A stretch of 64,000 nt of DNA from Prevotella sp. E2-28 (GTDB taxonomy: Bacteria; Bacteroidota; Bacteroidia; Bacteroidales; Bacteroidaceae). The notes under the pieces were generated by a model. That model worked only from the letters and a program-made list of their open reading frames with translations. It had not been told where the DNA came from and made no database searches. Shown one piece after another: positions 1 through 9,272 of this stretch. Where the stretch lies: the NCBI RefSeq assembly GCF_022024055.1, contig NZ_CP091788.1, positions 3,038,001-3,102,000 on the forward strand. The letters run 5' to 3'. The position numbers and the translations under genes are program-made. How positions within the stretch are numbered: the first letter of the stretch is position 1; every line of letters begins with the position of its first letter.

Positions 1-893
1 GTGGTTACATAATCCTTGGGTTTGTTGAGCAATACATATACCTTCTTCTCAAGCAATACGGGATCATCGTGGAACTTCACGATATCAGTACGCATCACCT
101 TTGTTCCCAATTCAGTAACAACCTCACCATTTACGGTGACAACACCTGCCTGGATGAACTCATCGGCCTCACGACGACTGCAAACGCCAGCATTAGCCAA
201 GAACTTATTCAAGCGGATAGGCTCTGTTGGGTCGTAATTCTGCTCCTTGTATTCAATGCGTTTCTTCATTGAGTACTTTGCATTGGGATCATAGTCGGCA
301 GTACGCTGACGGAAGCCACCCTGCTGAGGACGCTGGCCATAGCCGCCACGCTGCTGATAGCCACCCTGCTGAGGGCGCTGACCATAGCCGCCACGCTGCT
401 GATAACCACCCTGCTGAGGACGCTGGCCATAGCCGCCACGCTGCTGATAGCCCCCCTGCTGACGAGGCTGGCCATAACCGCCACGCTGCTGATAGCCCCC
501 CTGCTGACGAGGCTGATAGCCCTGCTCGTCGCCCTCCTGATTATAACGGGGACGATAACCGCCCTGCTGAGGACGAGGCTGATAGCCACCCTGTTGGGGG
601 CGCTGCTGATAGCCACCATTATTATAATTATTTGTACGCGGACGATAACTACGCTGAGGAGCCTGACTCTGCAAGCCTGCACCAAAGCCTTCTGGGCGGA
701 AGCCGCCTTCATCATCCTGACTGTGTTTGTTGTAACTTGGGCGTTCGTAATTATTGGTTACAGGACGCTGTCCAGTGTGAATACGTGGACGTGGTGAACG
801 CCCTACTGGGCGAAACTCCTTCTGGTAACCTTCACGGCTAGCACCGCTCTCCACTTTCTGCAGTTCATCTTTCTTTTCGTTCTCGAAATCCAT
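1..893 (-). CDS. rRNA pseudouridine synthase (RsuA/RluB family), 3' end cut by window edge
   Basis: Open frame from the ATG at 893 to the window edge, 297 codons with no stop. The last visible part (roughly residue 225 on) reads as an S4 RNA-binding domain, with IRLNKFLANAGVCSRREAD and then a VLLNKPKDYVT stretch that opens the pseudouridine synthase domain; the catalytic Asp lies outside the window. Such enzymes isomerise uridines in rRNA. The first ~215 residues are an extension of Gly, Gln, Arg, Tyr and Pro, including 15-residue repeats of the GQRPQQGGYQQRGGY kind. No promoter box was seen in the 94-nt gap to purB, so co-transcription with purB is likely. Family assignment is firm; the exact target uridine is not known. 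Confidence 0.88.
   Translation of the reverse strand, partial: MDFENEKKDELQKVESGASREGYQKEFRPVGRSPRPRIHTGQRPVTNNYERPSYNKHSQDDEGGFRPEGFGAGLQSQAPQRSYRPRTNNYNNGGYQQRPQQGGYQPRPQQGGYRPRYNQEGDEQGYQPRQQGGYQQRGGYGQPRQQGGYQQRGGYGQRPQQGGYQQRGGYGQRPQQGGYQQRGGYGQRPQQGGFRQRTADYDPNAKYSMKKRIEYKEQNYDPTEPIRLNKFLANAGVCSRREADEFIQAGVVTVNGEVVTELGTKVMRTDIVKFHDDPVLLEKKVYVLLNKPKDYVT
300..625 (-). repeat. In-frame 45-bp tandem repeats encoding an RGG/QGGY-rich tail
   Basis: Roughly 300-500 holds consecutive 45-bp units (15 codons each), followed by shorter related units to about 625. All lie in frame in the pseudouridine synthase gene and encode Gly/Gln/Arg/Tyr-rich low-complexity sequence. The repeats also create long shadow frames on both strands that are not genes. 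Confidence 0.85.
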
Positions 894-987
894 AATTTTC
901 TAAAATACTTGTTTACTTAATTTTTTAATCTTAATTCTTTTAATTTTTCCGTCCCACGACGTTTAAAAAAACAGTTGAAAAAGTTAG

Positions 988-2334
988 TTATACTCCTGTA
1001 TAGTTCCATGGCGTAATAGCCATCAATTCTTGTTTCACCTCATCACTAACCTCTAAGGTCTGTATGAATTCGTGGATGGTTTTCTCATCCATCTTCTTAT
1101 TGGTACGCGTCAAAGCCTTCAGGGTCTCATAAGGATTAGGATAAGCCTCACGGCGCAGAATAGTCTGAATAGCTTCTGCCACCACAGCCCATGTATTCTC
1201 CAAGTCCTCGTGAAGTTTATCCTCGTTCAGGATCAACTTACGGAGTCCCTTTAGCGTACTCTGGAAAGCTATGAGAGAATGTCCCATAGGCACGCCGACA
1301 TTACGCAGTACGGTAGAGTCGGTCAGGTCACGCTGCAAACGGCTTACAGGCAACTTCTGTGCCAGGAATCCCAATACAGCATTAGCAATGCCAAGGTTGC
1401 CCTCACTATTCTCATAATCGATGGGGTTTACCTTATGAGGCATAGCACTTGAGCCTACTTCGCCAGCCTTAATCTTCTGCTTGAAGTAATCCATAGAGAT
1501 GTACATCCAGAAGTCGCGATCCAAGTCAATAATAATTGTATTGATACGACGCATGGCATCAAAGATAGCTGCCAGCCAGTCATAGTTTGATATCTGTGTG
1601 GTAAACTGCTCACGCTCCAATCCCAGCTTCTCGCTCACAAAGCGATTGCCGAACTCACGCCAGTCATACTGAGGATAAGCTACGTGATGAGCATTATAGT
1701 TGCCCGTAGCACCACCAAACTTAGCAGTAACAGGAACTTCCTTCAATGAGCGCAGCTGTTCCTCCAGACGATACACATATACCATTATCTCTTTGCCAAG
1801 ACGAGTCGGAGAAGCAGGCTGTCCATGTGTCTTTGCCAACATAGCCACGTTCTTCCACTCCTCTGCATAGTCATGAAGCTGCTCAATGAGTTCTTCCAAC
1901 AGGGGTACATATACCTGCTCAATAGCTTCCTTTACAGAAAGGGGCACACTGGTATTATTGATATCCTGAGAGGTCAAGCCAAAGTGAATGAACTCTTTGT
2001 ACTTCTCAAATCCACCCATTGCATCGAGGCGTTCCTTGATAAAATACTCAACAGCCTTCACATCGTGATTCGTTACAGACTCAATATCCTTTACACGCTG
2101 AGCATCAGCAGGTGTAAACTGACGATAAATGTCACGCAGGGCTTCGAAACGGTCATGGTTGAAATCCTGAAGTTGAGGCAAAGGTAGTTCACAGAGCGCA
2201 ATAAAATATTCAATCTCTACACGTACACGGTATCTCACCAACGCATACTCTGAAAAATACTCACTCAGCGGCTCTGTCTTTCCGCGATAGCGACCATCAA
2301 TAGGCGAGATGGCCGTCAATAAGTTTAGTTCCAT
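988..2334 (-). CDS. purB: Adenylosuccinate lyase
   Basis: 448 residues, full length for the family. It cleaves SAICAR to AICAR and adenylosuccinate to AMP, in the cytosol, for de novo purine synthesis. Visible landmarks: the fumarase/aspartase superfamily signature SSAMPHKVNP at residues 295-304, TSQD at 121-124, and the catalytic-region KTHGQPASPT around His170. The ATG at 2334 follows a good promoter box at 2373-2380 with a ~30-nt leader. The pseudouridine synthase gene follows on the same strand. Confidence 0.97.
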   Translation of the reverse strand: MELNLLTAISPIDGRYRGKTEPLSEYFSEYALVRYRVRVEIEYFIALCELPLPQLQDFNHDRFEALRDIYRQFTPADAQRVKDIESVTNHDVKAVEYFIKERLDAMGGFEKYKEFIHFGLTSQDINNTSVPLSVKEAIEQVYVPLLEELIEQLHDYAEEWKNVAMLAKTHGQPASPTRLGKEIMVYVYRLEEQLRSLKEVPVTAKFGGATGNYNAHHVAYPQYDWREFGNRFVSEKLGLEREQFTTQISNYDWLAAIFDAMRRINTIIIDLDRDFWMYISMDYFKQKIKAGEVGSSAMPHKVNPIDYENSEGNLGIANAVLGFLAQKLPVSRLQRDLTDSTVLRNVGVPMGHSLIAFQSTLKGLRKLILNEDKLHEDLENTWAVVAEAIQTILRREAYPNPYETLKALTRTNKKMDEKTIHEFIQTLEVSDEVKQELMAITPWNYTGV

Positions 2335-2372
2335 TTTTACTATCTAGATAATATACTCTTCAATTGAGGTTG

Positions 2373-2380
2373 CAAAGATA
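2373..2380 (-). promoter_or_regulatory. Promoter -7 box for purB
   Basis: The minus strand reads TATCTTTG, matching the Bacteroidota primary sigma -7 consensus TAnnTTTG. It sits 38 nt upstream of the purB ATG. No clear TTG partner was seen. Confidence 0.7.
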
Positions 2381-2486
2381 CAAAAAAGTTGAGAATTATA
2401 GGTTAAGAATTATGAGTTTTTTAGCGCAACATCACATTTTGTTGATATTTAACAAAAAAAGAGTCCCGAATATTCGGAACTCTTTG

Positions 2487-2561
2487 TGGGCGTTGACGGA
2501 TTCGAACCGCCGACCCTCTGCTTGTAAGGCAGATGCTCTAAACCAACTGAGCTAAACGCCC
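2487..2561 (-). tRNA. tRNA-Val (anticodon TAC)
   Basis: A complete cloverleaf on the minus strand: acceptor GGGCGTT/AACGCCC, D-arm GCTC...GAGC, anticodon stem TCTGC/GCAGA with loop CTTACAA (anticodon TAC, reading GUA), T-arm GGCGG-TTCGAAT-CCGTC with one G-T pair, discriminator A at 2487. CCA is not encoded. 75 nt. Confidence 0.96.
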
Positions 2562-2607
2562 TTACTATTTAAGATTACTTGTTGTAAGTATTTCTTGTAA
2601 GCGGGTG

Positions 2608-2615
2608 CAAAGGTA
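2608..2615 (-). promoter_or_regulatory. Promoter -7 box for tRNA-Val
   Basis: Minus strand TACCTTTG, 46 nt upstream of the mature tRNA 5' end. Confidence 0.7.
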
Positions 2616-2745
2616 AGGACTTTTTTTGAATCCACCAAACATTTTCCAATTTTTTTTGCGTTTTTCTTTAAAAAATTTTTCAAATCGCGAAAAATCGCGC
2701 ATATTTTTGCTTAAAACGAACCATTTTACGCTCAAGAACGATATT

Positions 2746-2899
2746 ATCAGTTACAAGACACAACTTCCCAAGTTACATTAAACAACAAGCCAAGTTTTGG
2801 CATACAACAAGCCGAGTTATGGTATACAACAAGACGAGTTATAACATACAATAGGCCTAGTTACAACATACAATAATCCAGGTTATGAGTTCTAACAAG
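2746..2899. repeat. Seven-unit 22-bp degenerate tandem array (array 1)
   Basis: Seven head-to-tail units of exactly 22 bp begin at 2746, 2768, 2790, 2812, 2834, 2856 and 2878. The unit is roughly CCNAGTTAYRNNATACAACAAG; the AGTT core and the ACAAC/ACAAT tail are best kept. The period is not a multiple of three and the array contains no gene. The surrounding 2616-2745 stretch is AT-rich with no gene seen. A second array of the same period and core lies at 24812-24943. Confidence 0.85.
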
Positions 2900-2950
2900 C
2901 CAAGCCAATTCAAAAAAAAGAGTCTTAGAGTCTAATTTACATTTATAATA

Positions 2951-2990
2951 AATAAAAAAGAAACCAGCGAGCGAACGCTTGCTGGTTTCT
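2951..2990 (-). terminator. Intrinsic terminator of the ompA-like gene
   Basis: Inverted repeat 2959-2990 with arms AGAAACCAGC/GCTGGTTTCT plus inner pairs, followed on the minus strand by a run of six T. It lies 23 nt past the OmpA stop codon. Confidence 0.9.
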
Positions 2991-3013
2991 ACTATTTTCT
3001 TGTTATAAGATTC

Positions 3014-4165
3014 TTACTTAATCTCAACAGTTGCACGACGGTTGTAAGAGATAGGAGTCAAATCAGCAACACCACCCTTAGCAACAACCTCAATCTTATC
3101 GCGGCTTACGCCCATCTTAACGAGCTCATCAGCAACGGTGTCAGCACGCTTTTGGCTCAGCTTCTGGTTGAATGAAGCGCTACCAGTCTTGCTATCAGCA
3201 TAACCAGTTACAACGAACTTGCTATCCTTAGCAGCCTCAGTCAGAGCCTTCACGTTCTGCAGATCCTTACGAGAAGCAATCTTAGACTTTCCAATGTTGA
3301 AGAATACTGATACAGGAGCAGCAGCAACTTCCTTCACTGTTACAGTCTTAGCCTCAGGACACTTATGGTTCTTAATCAGGTCGTTCAGACGATCGTTCTC
3401 AGCATTTGCATCAGCAAGCTGTGCATTGAGAGCATCGAGCTGGCTCTGGTGCAGAGCATTGATAGCATCAACATCGGGAACCTTGTTCCATGAAGCCTTA
3501 CCAAGGTTATAGGTCAGACCAACCTCCAGGCTGAAAGTACGGTCCTTAGCCTTCAAAGAAGGACGGTCAGCATCGGTACCGCTAGTACGAGGATCGCCAT
3601 CGAAGTCAGGCTCATTACCGCTGAATGCCAAATCGAGGTTCAAAGCGAACTTGCGGCTCAGACGGAACTCGTTCAACAAACCGAACTGCAATCCCATTGC
3701 ATAAGAGTCATAAGACATGTTACGAGAAATACCACCGCCTATGTAAGGAATGAAGTTCCAAACGCGGTTGGGGTTATAACCGCAAATCATGTTGCTCAGA
3801 TTGAACATTACGTCCTCATTGAACTGCCAGTACTTGTTAGCATTTACTTCCTTGTCATCACCCCAAACAGTACGACCCCAGAAGCCGTTAACCTTTGAAC
3901 GAAGACCGATGCCAGGGGTAAACCACTTACCGATAGCTACAGACAAACCAAGGTTATTACGGAAACCTTTAAGAGGACTCTTGTCTAGGTTCAGGGGAGT
4001 CTCACTACTGTTGTAGAAAGCAGTTCCTGCCAAATTTGCCTGAATGAACCAGTTGCTCCAGAAAGAATTGGTAGCAACACTGTGCTTCAATTCAGGAGTC
4101 TCACTCTGTGCCATTCCTGCCACAGAAACACTAGCAAAAGCTAGCATCATTAAAAACTTTTTCAT
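3014..4165 (-). CDS. OmpA-family outer membrane protein
   Basis: 383 residues from the ATG at 4165; the upstream in-frame TTG at 4177 is not needed. The signal peptide ends at ...VSVAGMAQ. A beta-barrel-like N-terminal half (about residues 25-235) is followed by a short coiled coil (LHQSQLDALNAQL... about 240-270) and a C-terminal OmpA domain with GYADSKTGSASFNQKLSQKRA, the peptidoglycan-binding signature. It likely anchors the outer membrane to the wall. Own promoter box at 4211-4218 and own terminator: a single-gene unit. Confidence 0.93.
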   Translation of the reverse strand: MKKFLMMLAFASVSVAGMAQSETPELKHSVATNSFWSNWFIQANLAGTAFYNSSETPLNLDKSPLKGFRNNLGLSVAIGKWFTPGIGLRSKVNGFWGRTVWGDDKEVNANKYWQFNEDVMFNLSNMICGYNPNRVWNFIPYIGGGISRNMSYDSYAMGLQFGLLNEFRLSRKFALNLDLAFSGNEPDFDGDPRTSGTDADRPSLKAKDRTFSLEVGLTYNLGKASWNKVPDVDAINALHQSQLDALNAQLADANAENDRLNDLIKNHKCPEAKTVTVKEVAAAPVSVFFNIGKSKIASRKDLQNVKALTEAAKDSKFVVTGYADSKTGSASFNQKLSQKRADTVADELVKMGVSRDKIEVVAKGGVADLTPISYNRRATVEIK

Positions 4166-4210
4166 ACAATTCTTCAATTTATATAAAGTTATTATAGTTC
4201 AAATTTTCTG

Positions 4211-4218
4211 CAAAAGTA
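4211..4218 (-). promoter_or_regulatory. Promoter -7 box for the ompA-like gene
   Basis: Minus strand TACTTTTG, with a TTG 20 nt upstream across an A/T run. The leader to the ATG at 4165 would be about 40 nt. Confidence 0.75.
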
Positions 4219-4274
4219 GATTTTTTTTTTAAAACTTCCAAGAAAAGAGGCAATAAAATGCATTTTTTTGTAAG

Positions 4275-4310
4275 AAAAAACTAAAAATGAGGACTTTTTT
4301 ACTCATTTTT
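4275..4310 (-). terminator. Intrinsic terminator after mutL
   Basis: Arms AAAAATGAG/CTCATTTTT (4283-4291 and 4302-4310) followed on the minus strand by AG and six T. It closes the guaB-to-mutL operon. Confidence 0.75.
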
Positions 4311-4329
4311 ATGATTTTTTCACCATCAA

Positions 4330-6177
4330 TCAGCGTAAAGCTTGCTCAATCTCATGATGAGGCAGAATATACAGGATGGCCTTTCCATCAGGCGTATAAT
4401 TAACATTTGAGCATGAAAACAATTCGTTTACGACCTGTTCCATCTCCTCGTTATTCAGGACCTGTCCCTGTGGGATTGCAGCATGACGTGCTAAGCTCAA
4501 TGCCAAAGCAGCATGAATCTCCTCAACATCACTACTACCCTTTTCTATCGCATCAGCCACCACCTGACGAATCAGGCGCTCAGGATTGATTCCTTCTAAG
4601 CCTGCTGGAATACCATTGACTACATAACTACCACCACCAAGCGAGTTAATATCGAATCCCATCATCGCTAGATCTGGCATGAACTTGTCAACCATCACAC
4701 TATCTGACAAGGGAAACTCCATCACTTCAGGAAACAGGATACGCTGAGTATTCGACGTCTTTTGACGAAATTGCTCCATATATCGCTCATAACGAATTCG
4801 AATGTCAGCACGCTGCTGGTCTATAATCATCAGTCCCGACTTCACAGCAGTCATAATATAACGTCCTTTATACTGATAATGAGCAGGCGATTTCTCCAAA
4901 ATCAGCACATCCTTCTCGTCTTTTGGCTCTTCTACAGGGAATAAGTGGTCCTCCGAATATGAAGGCAAGGGCTGTTGCTCATAGAGCTTTTCCCAGTCTT
5001 TAGGCACACTATTTCCCCCTATGTACGACGATTCCCTAAATGTTGAAGAACCTGCAGACGAATGTTTCTCAAATGGATTATAATCTGGATTATAACTCAC
5101 TCGAGGCAACTCTATTGAATCACGCTGAGGATCAAACACGGGGATATCAGGCTTACCTTCTGTATCGAAATCAATGGTAGGCACGTCACAGAACTTTCCG
5201 ATTGCATCTTTCACCGCAGCCAGAAGAATCTGCCAGATACTCTGTTCGTTCTCGAATTTGATTTCCGTCTTTGTGGGATGAATATTGACATCGATATCAG
5301 CAGGATCCACCTCAAAATAAATAAAGTAAGGTACTTGCATTCCTACTGGCACCAGACGTTCAAAAGCACTACACACAGCCTTATGGAAATAGGCATGCTT
5401 CATATAGCGACCATTGACAAAGAAGTATTCGTATCCAGCCTTCTTGCGAGCTGCTTCTGGTTTCCCCACAAAACCCGTGATACGACAAAGAGCCGTATCT
5501 ACCTCTATAGGCAGAAGTTCCTGACTAGTCTTTTTTCCAAACACATCGGCAATACGCTGACGTAGATGGCCTGCCTTTAGATTCATAAGTTCCTGCCCAT
5601 TGCTATAGAGGACAAAACTAATCTCAGGATACACCAGCACAATTCGCTCAAAGGCGGTCAGGATATTATTAAGCTCCGTTGCATTCGTTTTCAGAAACTT
5701 TCTGCGTGCTGGTACATTGAAAAACAGATTCTCAACTTTGAAATTACATCCTACTGGACAAGCCACAGGTTCCTGACTAACAACACGCGAACCTTGTAAC
5801 GTCAGATGGGTGCCAATCTCCTCTGTAGCCATTCGCGTGGTCAGTTCCACTACAGATACAGCAGCTATCGATGGAAGCGCTTCACCACGGAAGCCCATAG
5901 TATGAAGTGCAAACAAATCGTCAGCCTGGCGTATCTTTGAGGTTGCATGACGCTCAAAAGCCAGACGGGCATCAGTCTCAGACATGCCACAGCCATCATC
6001 TATCACTTGGATAGAGGTACGGCCTGCGTCCACCACAAGCACTCGAATCACCTTTGCCCCTGCATCCACAGCATTCTCAACCAGCTCCTTGATAACAGAA
6101 GCTGGTCGTTGTATCACCTCTCCAGCAGCAATCTGGTTGGCTACCGAATCGGGCAGCAGTTGTATCACATCGCTCAT
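4330..6177 (-). CDS. mutL: DNA mismatch repair protein MutL
   Basis: 615 residues. MutL is the ATP-dependent linker between mismatch recognition by MutS and strand removal. The GHKL ATPase N-terminus is intact: [11 protein letters not shown] (31-41), DDGCGM (60-65), GFRGEAL (95-101) and the NVPARRKFL motif. The C-terminal dimerisation domain has [12 protein letters not shown] at 453-464 where endonuclease-type MutLs have DQHA(X)2E(X)4E, so the metal-site motif is degenerate. The ATG overlaps the ostA stop by 4 nt, indicating translational coupling. It is the last gene of its operon. Confidence 0.96.
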   Translation of the reverse strand: MSDVIQLLPDSVANQIAAGEVIQRPASVIKELVENAVDAGAKVIRVLVVDAGRTSIQVIDDGCGMSETDARLAFERHATSKIRQADDLFALHTMGFRGEALPSIAAVSVVELTTRMATEEIGTHLTLQGSRVVSQEPVACPVGCNFKVENLFFNVPARRKFLKTNATELNNILTAFERIVLVYPEISFVLYSNGQELMNLKAGHLRQRIADVFGKKTSQELLPIEVDTALCRITGFVGKPEAARKKAGYEYFFVNGRYMKHAYFHKAVCSAFERLVPVGMQVPYFIYFEVDPADIDVNIHPTKTEIKFENEQSIWQILLAAVKDAIGKFCDVPTIDFDTEGKPDIPVFDPQRDSIELPRVSYNPDYNPFEKHSSAGSSTFRESSYIGGNSVPKDWEKLYEQQPLPSYSEDHLFPVEEPKDEKDVLILEKSPAHYQYKGRYIMTAVKSGLMIIDQQRADIRIRYERYMEQFRQKTSNTQRILFPEVMEFPLSDSVMVDKFMPDLAMMGFDINSLGGGSYVVNGIPAGLEGINPERLIRQVVADAIEKGSSDVEEIHAALALSLARHAAIPQGQVLNNEEMEQVVNELFSCSNVNYTPDGKAILYILPHHEIEQALR

Positions 6178-7832
6178 AACGGTAACTTTTCTTTCTCTCG
6201 AGACTTTTTCTCTGTCCGTCTCTGGGTTCTAATTTCTGTGCCAGGCTTCTTTGGACGCCAATCAAAGATATCATCTTTCGACATCGGCCTAACGTAATCA
6301 AACCAATGGAAGCCCTCAATAAAACGTTTCTCAGGAGGAATCTGCGTCATGGGATACATCATGCCGTTAGCCTTGGGAGTCCATATACTACTCAGTTTCC
6401 TGTTCTCCATCAAGAGACGTAGTTTCTGGGTTTCCAGTCTTACCAGACCTTCATACGTACTATCAGACTCATTAACTGGATAATAGGCAACAAGGACATT
6501 ATCAACAGCCTGTCCTTCATGCATTTCTCCATTCTTGAAGAATGCATACATATCATTTGATGATACCTGATTATACAATTTCTCCTCAGGCAGTTTCTCT
6601 ATAGAAAAAGCCTGATTGATAACATGGGCTCTGTCAACAACGGAGTCTTTCATAAAGACCTGCACCATCTCGCCCAACAGTTGTTGATTCACATTCCACA
6701 GGATAGGATCAACATACATCGTCAGACAAGAGTCTTTTGAATTATACACCATCGAGTCACAGACAGCCTGAATATCAAAGCGGTACGCGCGTACCTTATT
6801 ATATCCATGCATCACACGATACACAGAATCGGTATCTATGTTATAAGTAAAGACCTTGAACGTGTCAGCATGAATATACAGCGTATCCTTCTGCGAAAAC
6901 TCCAATGCCACCACACTATCCGTTGATAGCGCATAACCATTCAAGTCATCATAATAGCCATAGTTACAGCGCATCCCATTCTTATTAGCCATATCATCAT
7001 AAACCACATTACGGAATGCCTCGCTAACACCCGTTATACCATCATACCAGATACTGTCAGCAACAATCGTTCGCCCTTCATTCATCACCTTCGAGCGATT
7101 CAACAATTCTGCCTGTTTCTTATTGGTATTGTAAAAGCCTAACTCAGAATAAATATGACTGGTTCCAGAGATGATATCTGACGGGCCTACAATAGAGGCT
7201 AACTTGCTTTTTGTATTATAGACCAACGTATCAGTTGTTAGCGTAGAATTACCATCCACGAGTTTTACCTTGTCCATGAAGAAGGCATCCTTCGTATCTG
7301 TATGGTACTCTCCATGCCAAGAAGTGAGCGTAGCCGTTTTGTCCACAATCTTTCCGCCTTCATTATAATACCCCATATTATCATTACGATCAAAATAGAG
7401 GGTATCAGTATAAAGCGTAGTCATTCGGTTACGCAGCACAACCTGCTTTCCGCTGTCAAAGACCTTAGCCTCCAGCATCTTTCTGTTGCCGTCGTAATAG
7501 CCATAGTCCCCTGTTAACGAGAGGGTATCACCCTGTAACATCTTGACATTTCCCCAAGCCTCAAAGGAGTTGTTCTGCTCAAAATAGTTCGCGCTGTCAC
7601 AATAGAGATGGGCACCATCATGTTCAAACTCCACATTACCACGAAGTACCTGGGCATTATTGTTTTTCCATATATCAAAAAACAATTCGTCTGCATGTAC
7701 CAAGTACACACGACTTTTCTGATTTGAGGTTTGAGACTTAAGGTTTGAGGGCTTAGTATCTCCCGGCCTAGCCTGCGTAAGAACGCATAAGCCTAAAGAC
7801 AACAATAATACCACAAAAAGTGCCTTTCTCAT
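6174..7832 (-). CDS. OstA/LptA-like periplasmic protein
   Basis: 552 residues from the ATG at 7832; the upstream TTG at 7841 sits in a repeat. An N-terminal signal segment ([21 protein letters not shown]) precedes LptA/OstA beta-jellyroll repeats from about residue 45 ([12 protein letters not shown]..., [19 protein letters not shown], then many TDTLYFD-type strands). Members of the family bind and carry lipopolysaccharide across the periplasm. Residues of the [15 protein letters not shown] linker are encoded by a 7-bp tandem repeat (7721-7748). Flanked by surA-like genes and mutL, which fits an envelope-biogenesis role. The substrate is inferred. Confidence 0.82.
   Translation of the reverse strand: MRKALFVVLLLSLGLCVLTQARPGDTKPSNLKSQTSNQKSRVYLVHADELFFDIWKNNNAQVLRGNVEFEHDGAHLYCDSANYFEQNNSFEAWGNVKMLQGDTLSLTGDYGYYDGNRKMLEAKVFDSGKQVVLRNRMTTLYTDTLYFDRNDNMGYYNEGGKIVDKTATLTSWHGEYHTDTKDAFFMDKVKLVDGNSTLTTDTLVYNTKSKLASIVGPSDIISGTSHIYSELGFYNTNKKQAELLNRSKVMNEGRTIVADSIWYDGITGVSEAFRNVVYDDMANKNGMRCNYGYYDDLNGYALSTDSVVALEFSQKDTLYIHADTFKVFTYNIDTDSVYRVMHGYNKVRAYRFDIQAVCDSMVYNSKDSCLTMYVDPILWNVNQQLLGEMVQVFMKDSVVDRAHVINQAFSIEKLPEEKLYNQVSSNDMYAFFKNGEMHEGQAVDNVLVAYYPVNESDSTYEGLVRLETQKLRLLMENRKLSSIWTPKANGMMYPMTQIPPEKRFIEGFHWFDYVRPMSKDDIFDWRPKKPGTEIRTQRRTEKKSREKEKLPL
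7721..7748 (-). repeat. 7-bp tandem repeat inside ostA
   Basis: Four 7-bp units on the plus strand: GATTTGA, GGTTTGA, GACTTAA, GGTTTGA. They are translated as a Ser/Gln/Asn/Lys-rich linker between the signal peptide and the first OstA domain. The same motif family occurs at the ostA-surA junction (about 7835-7848). Confidence 0.7.
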
Positions 7833-7871
7833 AAATCTCAAACCTCAAATAATATATTTACGTCTAGAATC

Positions 7872-9272
7872 CTACCGAGTCCAACCTTCGTATTCAAACT
7901 TACAGTTACGGTATTCATCCTTGACTTGCACGTAGGTATTCTTAATTTTATTTACTACCCAGTCATGCAACATCTTCTCACGACGCTTCTCCATCACCAT
8001 ATCCTTCATCACCTGGAAGTCTTCTGTGATAGTAGCCTTATGACCTTCTGTTCTGCTCTTCAACTTGGCAACAGCACAAACCGTCTTTCCCTGACTATTA
8101 ATCATAGAGAAAGCCCTTGACACCTCGCCAACCTGCAACGTATCCACAGCACGAGCCACCTCTGACGGCAAATCCTGCAACTGGAAACGTGACGTCTGTC
8201 CACGCTCCGTGCGGTTAGACATCAGACCACGGTTATTACGTGTATCCTTATCATCAGAGATAATCGTTGCAGCATCTTCAAAGTTGAAAACGCCTTCATA
8301 AAGACCAACAAGAGCTTTTGGTGTTACCCCCTGACGGATATTGTCAGCAATAGAGTCAAGGAATGCAAGCGACTGGTTCACAGCCGAGTCACTAACTACC
8401 GGCTTACGCAAGATATGGCGAACCTTTATCTTGTCGCCTCGCTTATCCACCAACTGAATGATATGGAAGCCAAATTCTGACTCCACAATCTTTGAAATCT
8501 TCTTAGGATCAGTCAGATTAAAGGCCACAGCAGCAAAGGCAGGGTCTAGGACTCCTCGTCCTGTATAGTCCAACTCACCGCCTGAACGACGCGAGCCAGG
8601 ATCTTCAGAATACAAGCGAGCCAATGTCTGGAACGACGTCTCACCTTTATTGATTCGATCCGTATATTCACGCAGTTCATCTTTCACACGATTAATCTCT
8701 TCGATGGAGATTCGTGGTGTCTGGGTAATAATCTGTACCTCAACTTCAGTGGGCACAAACGGGATGCTATCTTCTGACAGATTTCTGAAATAGCGTCGTA
8801 CTTCAGCTGGTGTTACATTGATATCCTTCACCAACTTCTCCTTCATACGCTGTATCAGCATCTGGTCACGCAAATCATCATGCATAGACTGGCGTATCTG
8901 ACTAAGACTCTGTTTCTTATATTCTTCAAGCTTCTCTCGCGAACCAGTCTGCTGAATCATATAGTCAATACGCTGTTCAATGCCGGAAGAAATCTCGTTT
9001 TCCGTGACTTCAATACTATCGATAGCTGCCTGATGAAGGAACAGTTTCTGTACTGCCAATTGCTCTGGAATAGCGCAGTCAGGATCACCATTCCATCGTA
9101 CACCTTCCATTGCAGCCTGAATACGCGTTACCTCCACCTCACTTTTCAAGATGGCTTCGTCACCCACGATCCAGATTACCTCATCAACAACAGACCCAAT
9201 GCTGTCGCGCTTGTCGGCAAATGCCGTACTTACAGCTACCAGCGATAGCAGTATAACAAAAATCTTTCTCAT
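7872..9272 (-). CDS. SurA-like periplasmic chaperone / peptidyl-prolyl isomerase
   Basis: 466 residues from the ATG at 9272, whose A is shared with the upstream TGA (TGATG). Signal peptide ends near STAFADKRDS. It has a SurA-type N-terminal helical domain (VDEVIWIVGDEAILKSEVE...), a parvulin domain at about 175-275 (LYSEDPGSRRSGGELDYTGRG, ESEFGFHIIQLVDKRG) and a second, degenerate parvulin segment (KVRHILRKPVVSD...). Such proteins help outer membrane proteins fold. It is paired with another parvulin gene directly upstream. Confidence 0.9.
   Translation of the reverse strand: MRKIFVILLSLVAVSTAFADKRDSIGSVVDEVIWIVGDEAILKSEVEVTRIQAAMEGVRWNGDPDCAIPEQLAVQKLFLHQAAIDSIEVTENEISSGIEQRIDYMIQQTGSREKLEEYKKQSLSQIRQSMHDDLRDQMLIQRMKEKLVKDINVTPAEVRRYFRNLSEDSIPFVPTEVEVQIITQTPRISIEEINRVKDELREYTDRINKGETSFQTLARLYSEDPGSRRSGGELDYTGRGVLDPAFAAVAFNLTDPKKISKIVESEFGFHIIQLVDKRGDKIKVRHILRKPVVSDSAVNQSLAFLDSIADNIRQGVTPKALVGLYEGVFNFEDAATIISDDKDTRNNRGLMSNRTERGQTSRFQLQDLPSEVARAVDTLQVGEVSRAFSMINSQGKTVCAVAKLKSRTEGHKATITEDFQVMKDMVMEKRREKMLHDWVVNKIKNTYVQVKDEYRNCKFEYEGWTR

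Noticed and set aside
227..841. Long plus-strand frame rich in His/Ala/Asp repeats, and a minus-strand frame at 266-715
   Set aside because: Both are shadows of the 45-bp repeats in the pseudouridine synthase gene, whose frame is open throughout and matches a known family.
2746..2899. CRISPR array
   Set aside because: Units are head to tail without unique spacers, all degenerate, and no cas gene is near. The same holds for 24812-24943.
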